A DNA stretch of 41,997 nucleotides from positions 1 through 41,997 of the forward strand of contig CALUKY010000021.1 in assembly GCA_944321345.1 (NCBI GenBank), written 5' to 3'. This document shows positions 8,104 to 16,386 of this stretch, piece after piece. The translations under genes and the position numbers were made by a program. Within the stretch, counting starts at the first letter, position 1, and each line of letters opens with the position of its first letter. This stretch comes from an uncultured Paraprevotella sp. GTDB taxonomy: Bacteria > Bacteroidota > Bacteroidia > Bacteroidales > Bacteroidaceae. The notes beneath the pieces were generated by a model that did no database searches, was not told the origin of the DNA, and worked only from the letters and a program-made list of their open reading frames with translations.

Positions 8104-9372
8104 ATGAGAAAAAGAAAATTTCCACTTTATTTGCAGATTCTGCTGGGAATGTTGTTAGGTATTCTGGCCGGTTTCATCGCCGTGAGAACCGGACACGGAC
8201 AATTCATCGAGCATTGGATAAAACCCTGGGGACAGATCTTCATCAAACTACTTCAGGTCATTGCCATCCCTCTGGTATTCTGCTCATTGGTAAAAGGAGT
8301 TATCAGTCTGAAAGACATAGCCCATCTGTCCCGTCTGGGCGGAAGAGTTTTACTCATCTATATCGCTACAACCGTTTTTGCCATTGTTTTCGGTCTGTTC
8401 ATGGCTCTGGTCGTCAGCCCGGGAAAATTGTGTGATGCCAGTCAGTTGTCTGGAATGGAGGGCTTTGTACAGACGGCTGTAGAATCAGCCCAGAAAGCTA
8501 CAGCGGATAAAGAGCGTGGTCCATTGGCATTCTTCGAAGATCTGGTTCCGGAGAACATCATATCGGCAGCATCCAACAACAGCAACATGTTGCAGATTAT
8601 CTTCTTTGCCATTCTTTTCGGAACAGCCCTATTGGCGGTTCCCGCCGAAAAGACACGCACGGTGCGCTCCTTTATCGACGGCTTGAACGAAGTGATGCTG
8701 AAGATGGTGGATTTTATTATTCTGGCAGCCCCCATCGGTGTATTTTCTCTGATGGGAGCCATGGTGGTCAGCAATGCCGGCAACGCTTCGGTATTCAGTG
8801 CTCTGGCGGTCTATACGCTCACAGTAGCGGTATCCCTGCTTTGCCTGATCTTTCTGTTTTATCCCACTCTGATCTTTTTCTTCAGCAAAATGTCGCCCAA
8901 GCGCTTTATCCGCGCCATGTATCCGGTACAATTATTGGGATTCACCACCAGTTCCAGTTCAGCAACACTTCCTTTCAATATGGAAACACTGGAAAAGAAA
9001 TTGGGCGTTTCTGAAAAGACCGTATCTTTTGTACTTCCCGTAGGAGCCACCATCAATATGGACGGAACGAGTTGCTATCAGGCCATCGCCGTGGTATTTA
9101 TCGCCCAGGTGATGGGTATCCATTTGGACTGGGCCGATTTGCTCTCCATCGTGGCTCTGACCACTATTTCTTCAATCGGTACGCCGGGAATTCCGGGCGG
9201 AAGCTATGTCATTCTCACCATGGTACTCAGTTCTGTAGGTATCCCATCCGAAGGACTGGCGCTGATTTTAGGAGTGGACCGCCCGCTGGATATGTTGCGC
9301 ACCTCGGTCAATGTAACCGGCGATGCCACCGTATCGGTTATAGTAGATACACCAGATAACGAAAAAGCCTGA
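8104..9372 (+). CDS. Dicarboxylate/amino acid:cation symporter (DAACS family)
   Basis: 422-residue multi-pass membrane transporter of the GltP/DctA family (PF00375), moving glutamate, aspartate or C4-dicarboxylates with Na+ or H+. Family signatures are intact: the serine-rich re-entrant loop TTSSSSATLP (S283-S286), the TM7 motif N318-M-D320-G-T322, the second loop ISSIGTPGIPGGSYVIL, and the TM8 LGVDRPLDMLRTSVNVTGD with the substrate-contacting Asp, Arg and Asn. A central insertion (residues about 110-150, after VVSPGKLCDAS) is longer than in GltP. Exact substrate cannot be read off. Single-gene unit: own promoter upstream, terminator at 9399 downstream. Confidence 0.93.
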   Translation: MRKRKFPLYLQILLGMLLGILAGFIAVRTGHGQFIEHWIKPWGQIFIKLLQVIAIPLVFCSLVKGVISLKDIAHLSRLGGRVLLIYIATTVFAIVFGLFMALVVSPGKLCDASQLSGMEGFVQTAVESAQKATADKERGPLAFFEDLVPENIISAASNNSNMLQIIFFAILFGTALLAVPAEKTRTVRSFIDGLNEVMLKMVDFIILAAPIGVFSLMGAMVVSNAGNASVFSALAVYTLTVAVSLLCLIFLFYPTLIFFFSKMSPKRFIRAMYPVQLLGFTTSSSSATLPFNMETLEKKLGVSEKTVSFVLPVGATINMDGTSCYQAIAVVFIAQVMGIHLDWADLLSIVALTTISSIGTPGIPGGSYVILTMVLSSVGIPSEGLALILGVDRPLDMLRTSVNVTGDATVSVIVDTPDNEKA

Positions 9373-9398
9373 AATATTTTTCCATATACCCTATAACA

Positions 9399-9432
9399 AA
9401 AAAGTGCATGTGCCGCGGCACATGCACTTTTT
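9399..9432. terminator. Bidirectional terminator, perfect 34-bp palindrome
   Basis: AAAAAGTGCATGTGCCG at 9399-9415 is followed directly by its exact reverse complement at 9416-9432, with no spacer (hairpin would open a small loop at CCGCGG). A-run before and T-run after make it work on both strands, ending the symporter gene (+) and umuC (-). Confidence 0.85.
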
Positions 9433-9501
9433 GTTTTCAGCGTTCCGATGAAAAACAGTTGCCGTGATCATAAAGAAGCACCAGTCCGTTTACCAAACAT
9501 C

Positions 9502-10773
9502 CTAAACACGCACTTCAATAATATCATCCAAGCGGGTGGTATAATTGCGCGAACGGTGCTGTGATTTCATAAAATGCCGGTAACCGTCACCTTGCACCGC
9601 TATCTTTATTTTATCCTCCCCGTTCTTTTTCTTGATTTCCTCAACAGCCCGAGCCAACGCAGCTTGTCGAACACGGTCTACCGGATCAAACAAAACAGGT
9701 TGAACCACTCCGTCATAACGCAGATCCCAAACTGTCATTCCGGCCTTTTTATAATAATACGTACGGTCATCTGCCCATCCGGAACGCAATAAATCCAAGG
9801 CAGCAGAAATTAATTCCTGCTGATCATTGGTCACCACGGTCAAATCCCGACTCTGACAAATAACATGAGTCATGCCCTCTGACTGAAAACGACTCGTGGC
9901 GGCAAAAACAGTCAGTCCGCCGCAACGCCCCCCAGCCTGACGCAGTTTCAGGCAACATTCCGCCGCAAAATTGGCAACTGCCTCCTCCAATTCTTCCAGA
10001 CGACACAATCCCCGGTCTGAAAAACTCCGGCTGGTGCAGATGCTTTTCTTGTGGTCCATACTCTTTTCTTCAATACAGGAAAAGCCTTGCAACTCTTTCC
10101 AAGTGCGCACTCCGGTAGCCGTCATGACATGCTGCACCCATGCTTCACTCTTTTGTGTCAGATCCCATGCCGTACGCACACCGGCCCGATGCAGCTTTTC
10201 CCGATGGCGGCGTCCTACTCCCCACACTTCCTCTACAGGAAGAAGATGCAAGGCACGCACCCTTTTCTCTTCGGTGTCTATCACACAGACATTATGATAA
10301 GCCGGATATTTCTTTCCGAAATGGCAAGCCACTTTTGCCAAAGTCTTGGTCGGAGCAACACCCACTGTCACCGGAATGCCGGTACCGCGAAAAATTGTCT
10401 GACGAATCAGACCGGCATACCCGGATATTTCCGATTCCGGAACAATCCCTTTCAAATCCAGAAAGGCCTCATCGATGGAATACACCAGTAAATCGGACGA
10501 AAAATCGGCAAGCAGAGTCATCACCCTCCGGCTCATATCCCCATACAATATGTAGTTACTGCTATAGACTGCCACCCGTTGTTGTTCCAGGAAGTTTTTT
10601 ATCTGAAACAAAGGTGTTCCCATCGCTATGCCCAGTTGTTTCGCCTCATTGCTACGGGCAATGACACAACCGTCATTATTGCTCAACACCACAACAGGTT
10701 TATCCTGCAAAGCCGGATTGAAGACCCGTTCACAGGAAACAAAGAAATTATTACAATCCACCAGTGCGAACAT
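9502..10773 (-). CDS. umuC: Translesion DNA polymerase V catalytic subunit UmuC
   Basis: 423-residue Y-family polymerase for error-prone bypass of DNA lesions. Catalytic carboxylates are present: D6 in FALVDCNNFFVSCERVF and D101-E102 in VYSIDEAFLDL. The VLSNNDGCVIARSNEAKQLGI finger segment, the helix-hairpin-helix region VEEVWGVGRRHREKL and the little-finger domain (CTSRSFSDRGL onward) are all in order, and length is normal for UmuC. The start at 10773 overlaps the end of umuD by 23 bp, so the two are translationally linked, as in other umuDC operons. Terminated at the 9399-9432 palindrome. Confidence 0.96.
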   Translation of the reverse strand: MFALVDCNNFFVSCERVFNPALQDKPVVVLSNNDGCVIARSNEAKQLGIAMGTPLFQIKNFLEQQRVAVYSSNYILYGDMSRRVMTLLADFSSDLLVYSIDEAFLDLKGIVPESEISGYAGLIRQTIFRGTGIPVTVGVAPTKTLAKVACHFGKKYPAYHNVCVIDTEEKRVRALHLLPVEEVWGVGRRHREKLHRAGVRTAWDLTQKSEAWVQHVMTATGVRTWKELQGFSCIEEKSMDHKKSICTSRSFSDRGLCRLEELEEAVANFAAECCLKLRQAGGRCGGLTVFAATSRFQSEGMTHVICQSRDLTVVTNDQQELISAALDLLRSGWADDRTYYYKKAGMTVWDLRYDGVVQPVLFDPVDRVRQAALARAVEEIKKKNGEDKIKIAVQGDGYRHFMKSQHRSRNYTTRLDDIIEVRV

Positions 10774-11221
10774 GAGAACCTCCCTTCCGGCGTAATTGGC
10801 ATTTTATATTATAACTCACAACTCCCCATATCATAAACGATGTGGACTCATCAACATGAATAGGCGGATATTTTTCATTCTCGGGCAGCAACCAGGCCCC
10901 CTGTCCCTGTTCATCTCTACGAAAACGCTTCAAGGTAAACTCACCGTCCACAAAAGCGACCACAATATCCCCGTCTGTCGCATCCAGACTTTTGTCAATC
11001 ACCAGCAGATCGCCATGGTCGATACCGGCATCACGCATGGAGTCGCCATGCACCCGGGCATAGAAAGTTGTGGCCGGATGCGGAACCAGCTCCTTATTTA
11101 AGTCTATCGATTCGGTAAAGGTGCCATGCACACTACTTGGAAAACCGGCATGCACCTGTTCACCGGCGCAGTCTACGGGTTGCTGCGTGGACACATCGGC
11201 CTGATATAACTTCAAAGACAT
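10751..11221 (-). CDS. umuD: UmuD/LexA-type S24 self-cleaving subunit
   Basis: 156-residue S24 peptidase-fold protein that, after RecA-stimulated self-cleavage, partners with UmuC. The cleavage site A25-G26 (VHAGFPS), nucleophile S61 (HGDSMRDAGIDHGD) and general base K98 (FTLKRFRRD) are in place, and no HTH domain precedes them, separating it from LexA. I choose M at 11221 (MSLKLYQADV); an earlier ATG at 11278 would lie upstream of the -7 promoter element (11256-11263) and cannot be translated from that transcript. A LexA box could not be recognised; SOS control is inferred from family only. Confidence 0.93.
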   Translation of the reverse strand: MSLKLYQADVSTQQPVDCAGEQVHAGFPSSVHGTFTESIDLNKELVPHPATTFYARVHGDSMRDAGIDHGDLLVIDKSLDATDGDIVVAFVDGEFTLKRFRRDEQGQGAWLLPENEKYPPIHVDESTSFMIWGVVSYNIKCQLRRKGGSHVRTGGL

Positions 11222-11255
11222 ATTTGCTTCTGGATTTATAAAGTTTCTTACAAGA

Positions 11256-11287
11256 CAAAGATAAAAGGATTCCATCATACCACAAAA
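11256..11287 (-). promoter_or_regulatory. umuDC promoter
   Basis: On the minus strand TTTTG (11287-11283) and TATCTTTG (11263-11256) are 19 bp apart, an exact Bacteroides -33/-7 pair. It settles the umuD start at 11221. Confidence 0.7.
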
Positions 11288-11341
11288 CCCGATAACACCT
11301 TTTAGCGTAGGTCACAGGATATTAAATCCTTCTTTTACCAC

Positions 11342-11370
11342 TTGTTTTTTCATAATCTTTCGTATTTTTG
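11342..11370 (+). promoter_or_regulatory. Promoter of the TPR/GH89-like gene pair
   Basis: TTG at 11342-11344 and TATTTTTG at 11363-11370 are 18 bp apart. Transcription would start near 11374, so the ATG at that place would be leaderless; this favours a later start for the TPR gene. Confidence 0.6.
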
Positions 11371-11391
11371 TAGATGCTAAAAATGAAGAAT

Positions 11392-12003
11392 ATGGAAAAA
11401 GACAATAAAACCGACAAGATGGCCGCTCCGGAAAGCGGACTGTCTCAAGAGTATAACGAAGAACTGATTCAGAAGGACCTGGAAATGGCCGACCGTTATT
11501 GCCAGCAACAGGATTTCATGGCAGCAATAGCTCTTCTGACCCAGTTGTTGAAACAGCATCCCACAGCAGACTCCCTGCTTCGTAAAAGAGCAGCGGTATT
11601 TCTTGGTCTGGGACTGACTAAAGAAGCCGCTCAGGATCTGGACAACCTGCAGGAAATGACATTGGATGACCTGATCGCCCGAATCAATCTTTACATTCAG
11701 AATCAGGAAACTTCCAAAGCCTTTGAAGTTCTGAAAAAGCGCAATGAGGAAAACCCGGCAAGCAAAGCAGAATATCTGCTTCTCAGTCAACTGCACGCCT
11801 CACAAAAGGATTATAATGCTGCAATGGATGTTTTGCAAAAAGGTATGGACCGGATTCATACCTTCCCGGAAGCCTACAAGGAAAGAGGACGTATCCGCAT
11901 GTTGCTCCATGATTCCAAGGGTGCCATGGACGATTTACGTAAAGCCTTGGAACAAGACCCCGATATGTTGAACAATCTGAATGGAACTCTGAGCAACCAA
12001 TAA
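11392..12003 (+). CDS. TPR-repeat protein
   Basis: 203-residue soluble protein built of tetratricopeptide repeats. Helical pairs with TPR spacing are visible: ADRYCQQQDFMAAIALLTQLLKQHP, LRKRAAVFLGLGLTKEAAQDLDNL, then LLSQLHASQKDYNAAMDVLQKGM and AYKERGRIRMLLHDSKGAMDDLRKALEQDP; the last two are the clearest. A charged N-terminus without signal peptide suggests a cytoplasmic scaffold. In-frame ATGs at 11374 and 11383 are alternatives; I prefer 11392 because the promoter -7 box ends at 11370. The next gene begins 38 bp downstream on the same strand, so the two are probably cotranscribed, but a shared role is unknown. Confidence 0.8.
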   Translation: MEKDNKTDKMAAPESGLSQEYNEELIQKDLEMADRYCQQQDFMAAIALLTQLLKQHPTADSLLRKRAAVFLGLGLTKEAAQDLDNLQEMTLDDLIARINLYIQNQETSKAFEVLKKRNEENPASKAEYLLLSQLHASQKDYNAAMDVLQKGMDRIHTFPEAYKERGRIRMLLHDSKGAMDDLRKALEQDPDMLNNLNGTLSNQ

Positions 12004-12041
12004 AACATCGCATTAGGAAAACAAACATAAATAAAACTCCC

Positions 12042-14039
12042 ATGAGAAAGCTACTGTCACTGATATTTTGGACAGCGGGACCGGGTATGTGCCTGGCCGG
12101 TCCGCTTGACCTTTTGGTAAAACGAATTGCCCCTGGAAACGAGAAACATTTCCAGTTTGTTCTGGAACCCGGAAAAAACAAACGGAACTATTTTGAAATT
12201 TCCAGCTACAAGGAACGTATCCGCATCAAAGGAAACTCCTACGTCAGTATGGCAAGCGGACTGGACTGGTATCTGAAAAATTACTGCGGCGTGTCCTATA
12301 TCCACAGCGACAGTACCCTCCAGTTACCAAAAGTGTTGCCCATCCCTCAGGAACGGACCTATAAGGAAACCCACCTGCAAATCGGCTACACGGGATATGA
12401 TGCCTGGCAAAGACTGTTCTGGAACTGGGAGGACTGGGAAAAGGAAATAGACCGCATGGCGCTCAGCGGTATCAATGTATGCCCGGTATGGACCGGCAGA
12501 GAGAGTGTGTGGAAAGAATTTCTTTCTGAATATAATATGAGCGAACAGGAAATAAACCGGTACCTCTTCGGTACGGAGCAAGCTCCCAAAAGCTGGATAA
12601 AAGGACAGGAAAACCTGCAGAAGAAAATCGTCAAAAGAATGCAGAATCTGGGAATGTACCCTGTTTATCCGGCATTTGCCGGCACTGTTCCCGAGAATCT
12701 GACAAAGAGAGAAAACCATATCATTACCATTCCGGCCCATACAGCCGAAAATATCAGCCGAAAAGAAACAATCATCAGTACCGAGGATCCTATATTTGCC
12801 AAAATGGCAAAAAAATGGTATGACAGCTATGAGAACATATACGGTACAACAGCCTTCTATCAGGGAAGTACAAACGGACAGGATTTTCCGTCCGACATTC
12901 AGGAATGTCTTTTGAAAAGTCTTCCGGACGCCAACTGGATCATATCCGCCAACACCGAAATCCCCCAAAAAACAAAAACAGAAGGAATAGACAAACAAAA
13001 AGCCGTTTTACTATACTCTGCCAACGATGGTAGCTGGAAAAACCAGGAGGAAACCAAAGTCATTCCCTGGATCTGGACCTGGCATGAAACTTCTGCCGAC
13101 AAGAATCTGACGATATCTTTACATGAGGCTCTGAATCAGCCGGAACAGGCCAGTAACCATCCGGAAACAGCCTCAAAGATCCAAGGTATCGGAACATGGA
13201 CTCCGTATATTCAAACCAACCCTTTGTCTTACAGTCTGATCAACAACAGGCGATGGCAACCGGAAATGATTTCCCTCCAGGAAGAAATCGAACAGATTCT
13301 GAAAATACGCTACGGCCATTGCAATACGAAAATACTTCAGGCCTGGATACGACTGACAGATCTGGATCAGGGATACGATCCGAATTGCAGTTTCCTTTGC
13401 CGGAAACCAGCCATGAACCTCCTGGACCAGACAGCAGACAGTATCTCAAAACAAGCGGCATACAGTCAGCAGATTTCTGAAATTCTGACAGACCTGCTAA
13501 GCATCAAGGATCACTGCTCCAAGAACAAGAACTACCGTAACGATCTGATCCGCATCACAGCCATGCTGCTCGAACAGAAAAGTTGCGCCCTTTATCTGAA
13601 AATCGAAAATGATTTCGCAGAGCGGAACATGTCCTCACTGACACAGCACCAAAAAGACTTCATGCACCTGATTCATCTTGCAGACAGCCTGCGTTCCTAT
13701 AATCCGGACTTGTGCTGGGGTCATTGGGTGAAACAGGCTGACGAGAATCAGAAAAGTAAAGAAACCGGTGGAGTCATCTGGTATAAATCCCTGCTCCGAC
13801 AACAGGAACAGATCAGTGGACAGGTACCGGCCCTAAGTGGAATTTTAGCAGAGTTCTGCGCACCGCGTTGGGAACTGTTTTTCAATTGGATGAACCGCAA
13901 AATAAGTCTCGGACAGATTGCTGCACCGCAATATCAAGGTCTGGATGATGCCTGGTACCAACAGTCGGAAAATGAAACGGCAATAGTAGAATCATCTTCT
14001 GACATTTATCAAATTATCACCGAATCCATGAATTTATAA
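12042..14039 (+). CDS. GH89 alpha-N-acetylglucosaminidase-like protein, catalytic residues apparently lost
   Basis: 665 residues with a signal peptide (cleavage near CLAG, residue 20), so exported. It follows the NAGLU/GH89 fold: N-terminal domain ending SGLDWYLKNYCGVSYI (72-87), the barrel start DAWQRLFWNWEDWEKEIDRMALSGINV (120-146) and VWTGRESVWKEFL (149-161), then MYPVYPAFAGTVPENL (205-220) and TEDPIFAKM (247-255), with an all-helical C-terminus to APRWELFFNWM. Where active GH89 enzymes have the acid/base in YGADTFNEM (human E316), this protein has YGTTAFYQG, giving Q274. Where they have the nucleophile in the M-x-PEGI/MEGI motif (human E446), it has GTWTPYIQT (P388). The conserved histidine/glycine-rich loop after the IW motif is also replaced (IWTWHETSADKN). 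It is probably a non-catalytic glycan-binding relative or a decaying enzyme. Human numbering is from memory. Confidence 0.75.
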   Translation: MRKLLSLIFWTAGPGMCLAGPLDLLVKRIAPGNEKHFQFVLEPGKNKRNYFEISSYKERIRIKGNSYVSMASGLDWYLKNYCGVSYIHSDSTLQLPKVLPIPQERTYKETHLQIGYTGYDAWQRLFWNWEDWEKEIDRMALSGINVCPVWTGRESVWKEFLSEYNMSEQEINRYLFGTEQAPKSWIKGQENLQKKIVKRMQNLGMYPVYPAFAGTVPENLTKRENHIITIPAHTAENISRKETIISTEDPIFAKMAKKWYDSYENIYGTTAFYQGSTNGQDFPSDIQECLLKSLPDANWIISANTEIPQKTKTEGIDKQKAVLLYSANDGSWKNQEETKVIPWIWTWHETSADKNLTISLHEALNQPEQASNHPETASKIQGIGTWTPYIQTNPLSYSLINNRRWQPEMISLQEEIEQILKIRYGHCNTKILQAWIRLTDLDQGYDPNCSFLCRKPAMNLLDQTADSISKQAAYSQQISEILTDLLSIKDHCSKNKNYRNDLIRITAMLLEQKSCALYLKIENDFAERNMSSLTQHQKDFMHLIHLADSLRSYNPDLCWGHWVKQADENQKSKETGGVIWYKSLLRQQEQISGQVPALSGILAEFCAPRWELFFNWMNRKISLGQIAAPQYQGLDDAWYQQSENETAIVESSSDIYQIITESMNL

Positions 14040-14118
14040 CTAAAATGTCATGGTTTCTATATAATAATGTAGTATCTGACAGAAAACTAAATTTTGCGCA
14101 AAAAAAAAGTTCATTTTA

Positions 14119-14149
14119 TTGGCGAAGAAAAAATTTTTATATACTTTTG
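14119..14149 (+). promoter_or_regulatory. Promoter of the aromatic amino-acid operon
   Basis: TTGG at 14119-14122 and TACTTTTG (TAnnTTTG) at 14142-14149, 20 bp between TTG and the -7 box. It precedes the leader peptide at 14175 by 25 bp. Confidence 0.7.
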
Positions 14150-14174
14150 CATCAAACAAGAAACGAACGACTAA

Positions 14175-14267
14175 ATGAAAGATTTATTTAATACATATTT
14201 TTATTTCTTCTTTTACTTTTACTTTAGCAATAAAGTGAAGCGGGAGTTCGTATGTATAAGTAAATAA
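14175..14267 (+). CDS. Phe/Tyr-rich leader peptide of the pheA operon
   Basis: A 30-codon ORF starting ATG at 14175 and ending TAA at 14265-14267. Residues 8-17 are YFYFFFYFYF, ten aromatic codons in a row; the whole peptide has eight Phe and four Tyr. It lies between the operon promoter and a hairpin terminator that precedes pheA, the arrangement of a ribosome-mediated attenuator. Phe and Tyr are the end products of the downstream genes (pheA, tyrA and the shared first step), so stalling at these codons when either charged tRNA is scarce would allow read-through. Frame, composition and position make chance occurrence very unlikely; expression has not been shown. Confidence 0.9.
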   Translation: MKDLFNTYFYFFFYFYFSNKVKREFVCISK

Positions 14268-14322
14268 AAGAACAACAGAATATAAACACATGAATCCCGC
14301 TTGCGTGCAAGCGGGATTTTTT
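14217..14322 (+). promoter_or_regulatory. Transcription attenuator (mutually exclusive hairpins)
   Basis: Four regions can be read. Region 1/2: ACTTTA (14221-14226), loop GCAA, TAAAGT (14231-14236), extendable to 14217-14240 with G.U pairs. Region 2: AAGCGGGA (14238-14245). Region 3: TCCCGCTT (14295-14302), complementary to both region 2 and region 4. Region 4: AAGCGGGA (14309-14316), identical to region 2. The 3:4 helix is the terminator; 2:3 is the antiterminator. Region 1 is the last part of the aromatic codon run, so a ribosome stalled there frees region 2. Confidence 0.88.
14293..14322 (+). terminator. Attenuator terminator upstream of pheA
   Basis: AATCCCGCTTG (14293-14303), loop CGTG, CAAGCGGGATT (14308-14318), an 11-bp perfect stem followed by TTTTTT (14317-14322). 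It is positioned 28 bp before the pheA start. Confidence 0.92.
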
Positions 14323-14349
14323 ATTAAAAAAAAACAGAAAACGAGAGAT

Positions 14350-15192
14350 ATGAAACGAATAGCAATACAAGGTATCAAAGGATCTTATCACGACATTGCA
14401 GCACACAAATTTTTCGAAGGCGAGGACATAGAACTGATCTGCTGTGCCACCTTTGAACAGGTATTCGAGGAACTGCGTAACGACAGCTCTGTAATCGGTA
14501 TGGCCGCTATTGAAAACACCATTGCTGGCAGCCTGTTGCACAACTACGAATTGCTGCGCGAAAGTGGTGCTACCATTGTTGGTGAGCACAAGCAGCGCAT
14601 CTCACACAGCATCATGTGTCTGCCGGAAGACAACTGGGAAGACATTCAGGAAGTGAACTCACATCCGGTCGCTCTGATGCAGTGCCGGGATTTTCTGAAT
14701 CACCATCCCAATATCAAGGTAGTCGAGGTGGAAGACACCGCCGGTGCCGCAGCCGCCATCAGCCAGCAACACAAACGTAGACATGCTGCCATCTGTTCCA
14801 AATTCGCCGCTCCTCTCTATGGAATGAAAATTCTGGAGGAAGGCATCGAAACCAACAAACACAATTTTACTCGTTTCCTTGTATTCTGCAATCCGCAGCG
14901 GGCCAATCTGCTCCGCGACATCCGCAAAACCAACAAAGCCAGCATCGTCTTTACCCTGGCACACGAGGAAGGTTCACTCTCACAGGTTTTGTCTATTTTC
15001 TCTTTCTACAAGCTGAACCTCACCAAAATTCAGTCTCTGCCCATTATCGGCAAGGAATGGCAATATATGTTTTATGTAGACCTGGCCTTTACCGACTACA
15101 CACGCTATTCACAAAGCATTGACGCCATAACCCCATTAACCCAGGAACTTAAAATATTAGGAGAATATATCGATGGAAAAGAATGTCTATAA
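14350..15192 (+). CDS. pheA: Prephenate dehydratase
   Basis: 280-residue monofunctional prephenate dehydratase, converting prephenate to phenylpyruvate for Phe synthesis. The catalytic domain has GIKGSYHDIAA (8-18), AAIENTIAGSLLHNYELL (52-69), and the T174-R175-F176 motif (NFTRFLVF). A C-terminal ACT domain (about 197-275, KASIVFTLAHEEGSLSQVLSIF) should mediate feedback by Phe. There is no chorismate mutase domain; that activity is fused to the DAHP synthase two genes later. An ATG at 14290 in the same frame lies inside the attenuator hairpin; MKRIAIQG at 14350, preceded by CGAGAGAT, is the true start. Its 3' end overlaps the aminotransferase gene by 20 bp. Confidence 0.96.
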   Translation: MKRIAIQGIKGSYHDIAAHKFFEGEDIELICCATFEQVFEELRNDSSVIGMAAIENTIAGSLLHNYELLRESGATIVGEHKQRISHSIMCLPEDNWEDIQEVNSHPVALMQCRDFLNHHPNIKVVEVEDTAGAAAAISQQHKRRHAAICSKFAAPLYGMKILEEGIETNKHNFTRFLVFCNPQRANLLRDIRKTNKASIVFTLAHEEGSLSQVLSIFSFYKLNLTKIQSLPIIGKEWQYMFYVDLAFTDYTRYSQSIDAITPLTQELKILGEYIDGKECL

Positions 15193-16360
15193 CACAAATA
15201 TAAAACCGGCCGACCGTCTGGCCTCTGTCAACGAATACTATTTCTCAAGAAAAGGAAAAGAAGTGGCCCGCATGAATGCCGAGGGCATGAACATCATCAG
15301 CCTGGCGATAGGAAGCCCCGATATGCCACCCTCACCACAAACTATCGAAACCCTGTGTGAACAGGCACGCCGTGACGACGTACACGGATATCAGCCCACA
15401 GTGGGCATTCCGGAACTGCGCCGTGCCATGGCCGGTTTCTATCAGAAATGGTATGGTGTGGATCTGGATCCGCAGACTGAAATCCAACCGCTCATCGGCT
15501 CTAAGGAAGGAATCCTGCATGTCACACTGGCTTTTGTCAATCCGGGCGATCAGGTACTGGTGCCCAATCCGGGTTATCCTACCTACACTTCTCTGAGCCG
15601 CATTCTGGGAGCGGAGATTGTCAACTACGATCTGACTCCGGAAAACGGATGGCAACCGGATTTCGAAGCCTTGGAGCGCATGGATCTGAGCCGCGTGAAA
15701 CTGATGTGGACCAACTATCCCAACATGCCGACCGGTGCCAACGCCCAGATGGAAACTTATCAGAAACTGGTGGACTTTGCCCAGCGCCACAGCATCATCG
15801 TGGTCAACGACAACCCGTACAGCTTCATCCTGAACCGCGAACACCGGAGCATTCTCCAGATACCGGGCGCCAAGAGCTGCTGCATCGAGTTCAACTCCAT
15901 GAGCAAGAGCCACAACATGCCGGGCTGGCGTGTGGGTATGCTCTCCACCAACGCTGAGTTCATCCGCTGGATTCTGAAGGTAAAGAGCAACATCGACTCC
16001 GGAACCTTCCGTCCGTTGCAGCTGGCTGCCGCAAAAGCGCTGGAGAATGATGCCGAATGGCACGACGAAGCCAATGTACAGGTATATGCCCGTCGCCGGG
16101 CTCTGGCCGAAGAGATTATGCGCACGCTGAACTGCTCTTTCGATCCGAATCAGGTGGGTATGTTCCTTTGGGGACGTATTCCGGACAGCTATCAGGATGT
16201 AGAAGAACTCACCGAAAAGGTACTTCACGAAGCCCGTGTATTCATCACGCCGGGGTTCATTTTCGGTTCAAACGGAAAGCGCTACATCCGCATTTCTCTC
16301 TGTGCCAAGGAAGACAAGATTGCCGAAGCACTGGAACGTATTAAAAAAGTATTCAAATAA
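15173..16360 (+). CDS. Class I/II PLP aminotransferase (aromatic/aspartate type)
   Basis: 395-residue fold type I aminotransferase. Seen: LAIGSPDMPPSP (44-55), HGYQPTVGIPELRRAM (71-86), VPNPGYPTYTS (130-140), WTNYPNMPTGA (179-189, the family NP-PTG site), NDNPYSF (212-218), the PLP lysine K245 in NSMSKSHNMPGWRVG with phosphate-contacting R253, and a C-terminal RISLC arginine for the substrate carboxylate. It resembles the LL-diaminopimelate/aspartate aminotransferase branch. In this operon the likely job is the final transamination of phenylpyruvate and 4-hydroxyphenylpyruvate to Phe and Tyr; this is from context, and specificity is untested. Start at 15173 lies inside the pheA end, suggesting translational coupling. 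Confidence 0.92.
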   Translation: MEKNVYNTNIKPADRLASVNEYYFSRKGKEVARMNAEGMNIISLAIGSPDMPPSPQTIETLCEQARRDDVHGYQPTVGIPELRRAMAGFYQKWYGVDLDPQTEIQPLIGSKEGILHVTLAFVNPGDQVLVPNPGYPTYTSLSRILGAEIVNYDLTPENGWQPDFEALERMDLSRVKLMWTNYPNMPTGANAQMETYQKLVDFAQRHSIIVVNDNPYSFILNREHRSILQIPGAKSCCIEFNSMSKSHNMPGWRVGMLSTNAEFIRWILKVKSNIDSGTFRPLQLAAAKALENDAEWHDEANVQVYARRRALAEEIMRTLNCSFDPNQVGMFLWGRIPDSYQDVEELTEKVLHEARVFITPGFIFGSNGKRYIRISLCAKEDKIAEALERIKKVFK

Positions 16361-16386
16361 TCACAACAACATAAATATAAAATAGT

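Noticed and set aside
9399-9432. Perfect 34-bp palindrome as an operator or recombination site
   Set aside because: Its place between two convergent genes and the A/T runs on both sides explain it as a bidirectional terminator.
14290-14349. Upstream in-frame start for pheA at 14290
   Set aside because: It lies inside the attenuator terminator; the family start MKRIAIQG at 14350 has a ribosome-binding stretch.
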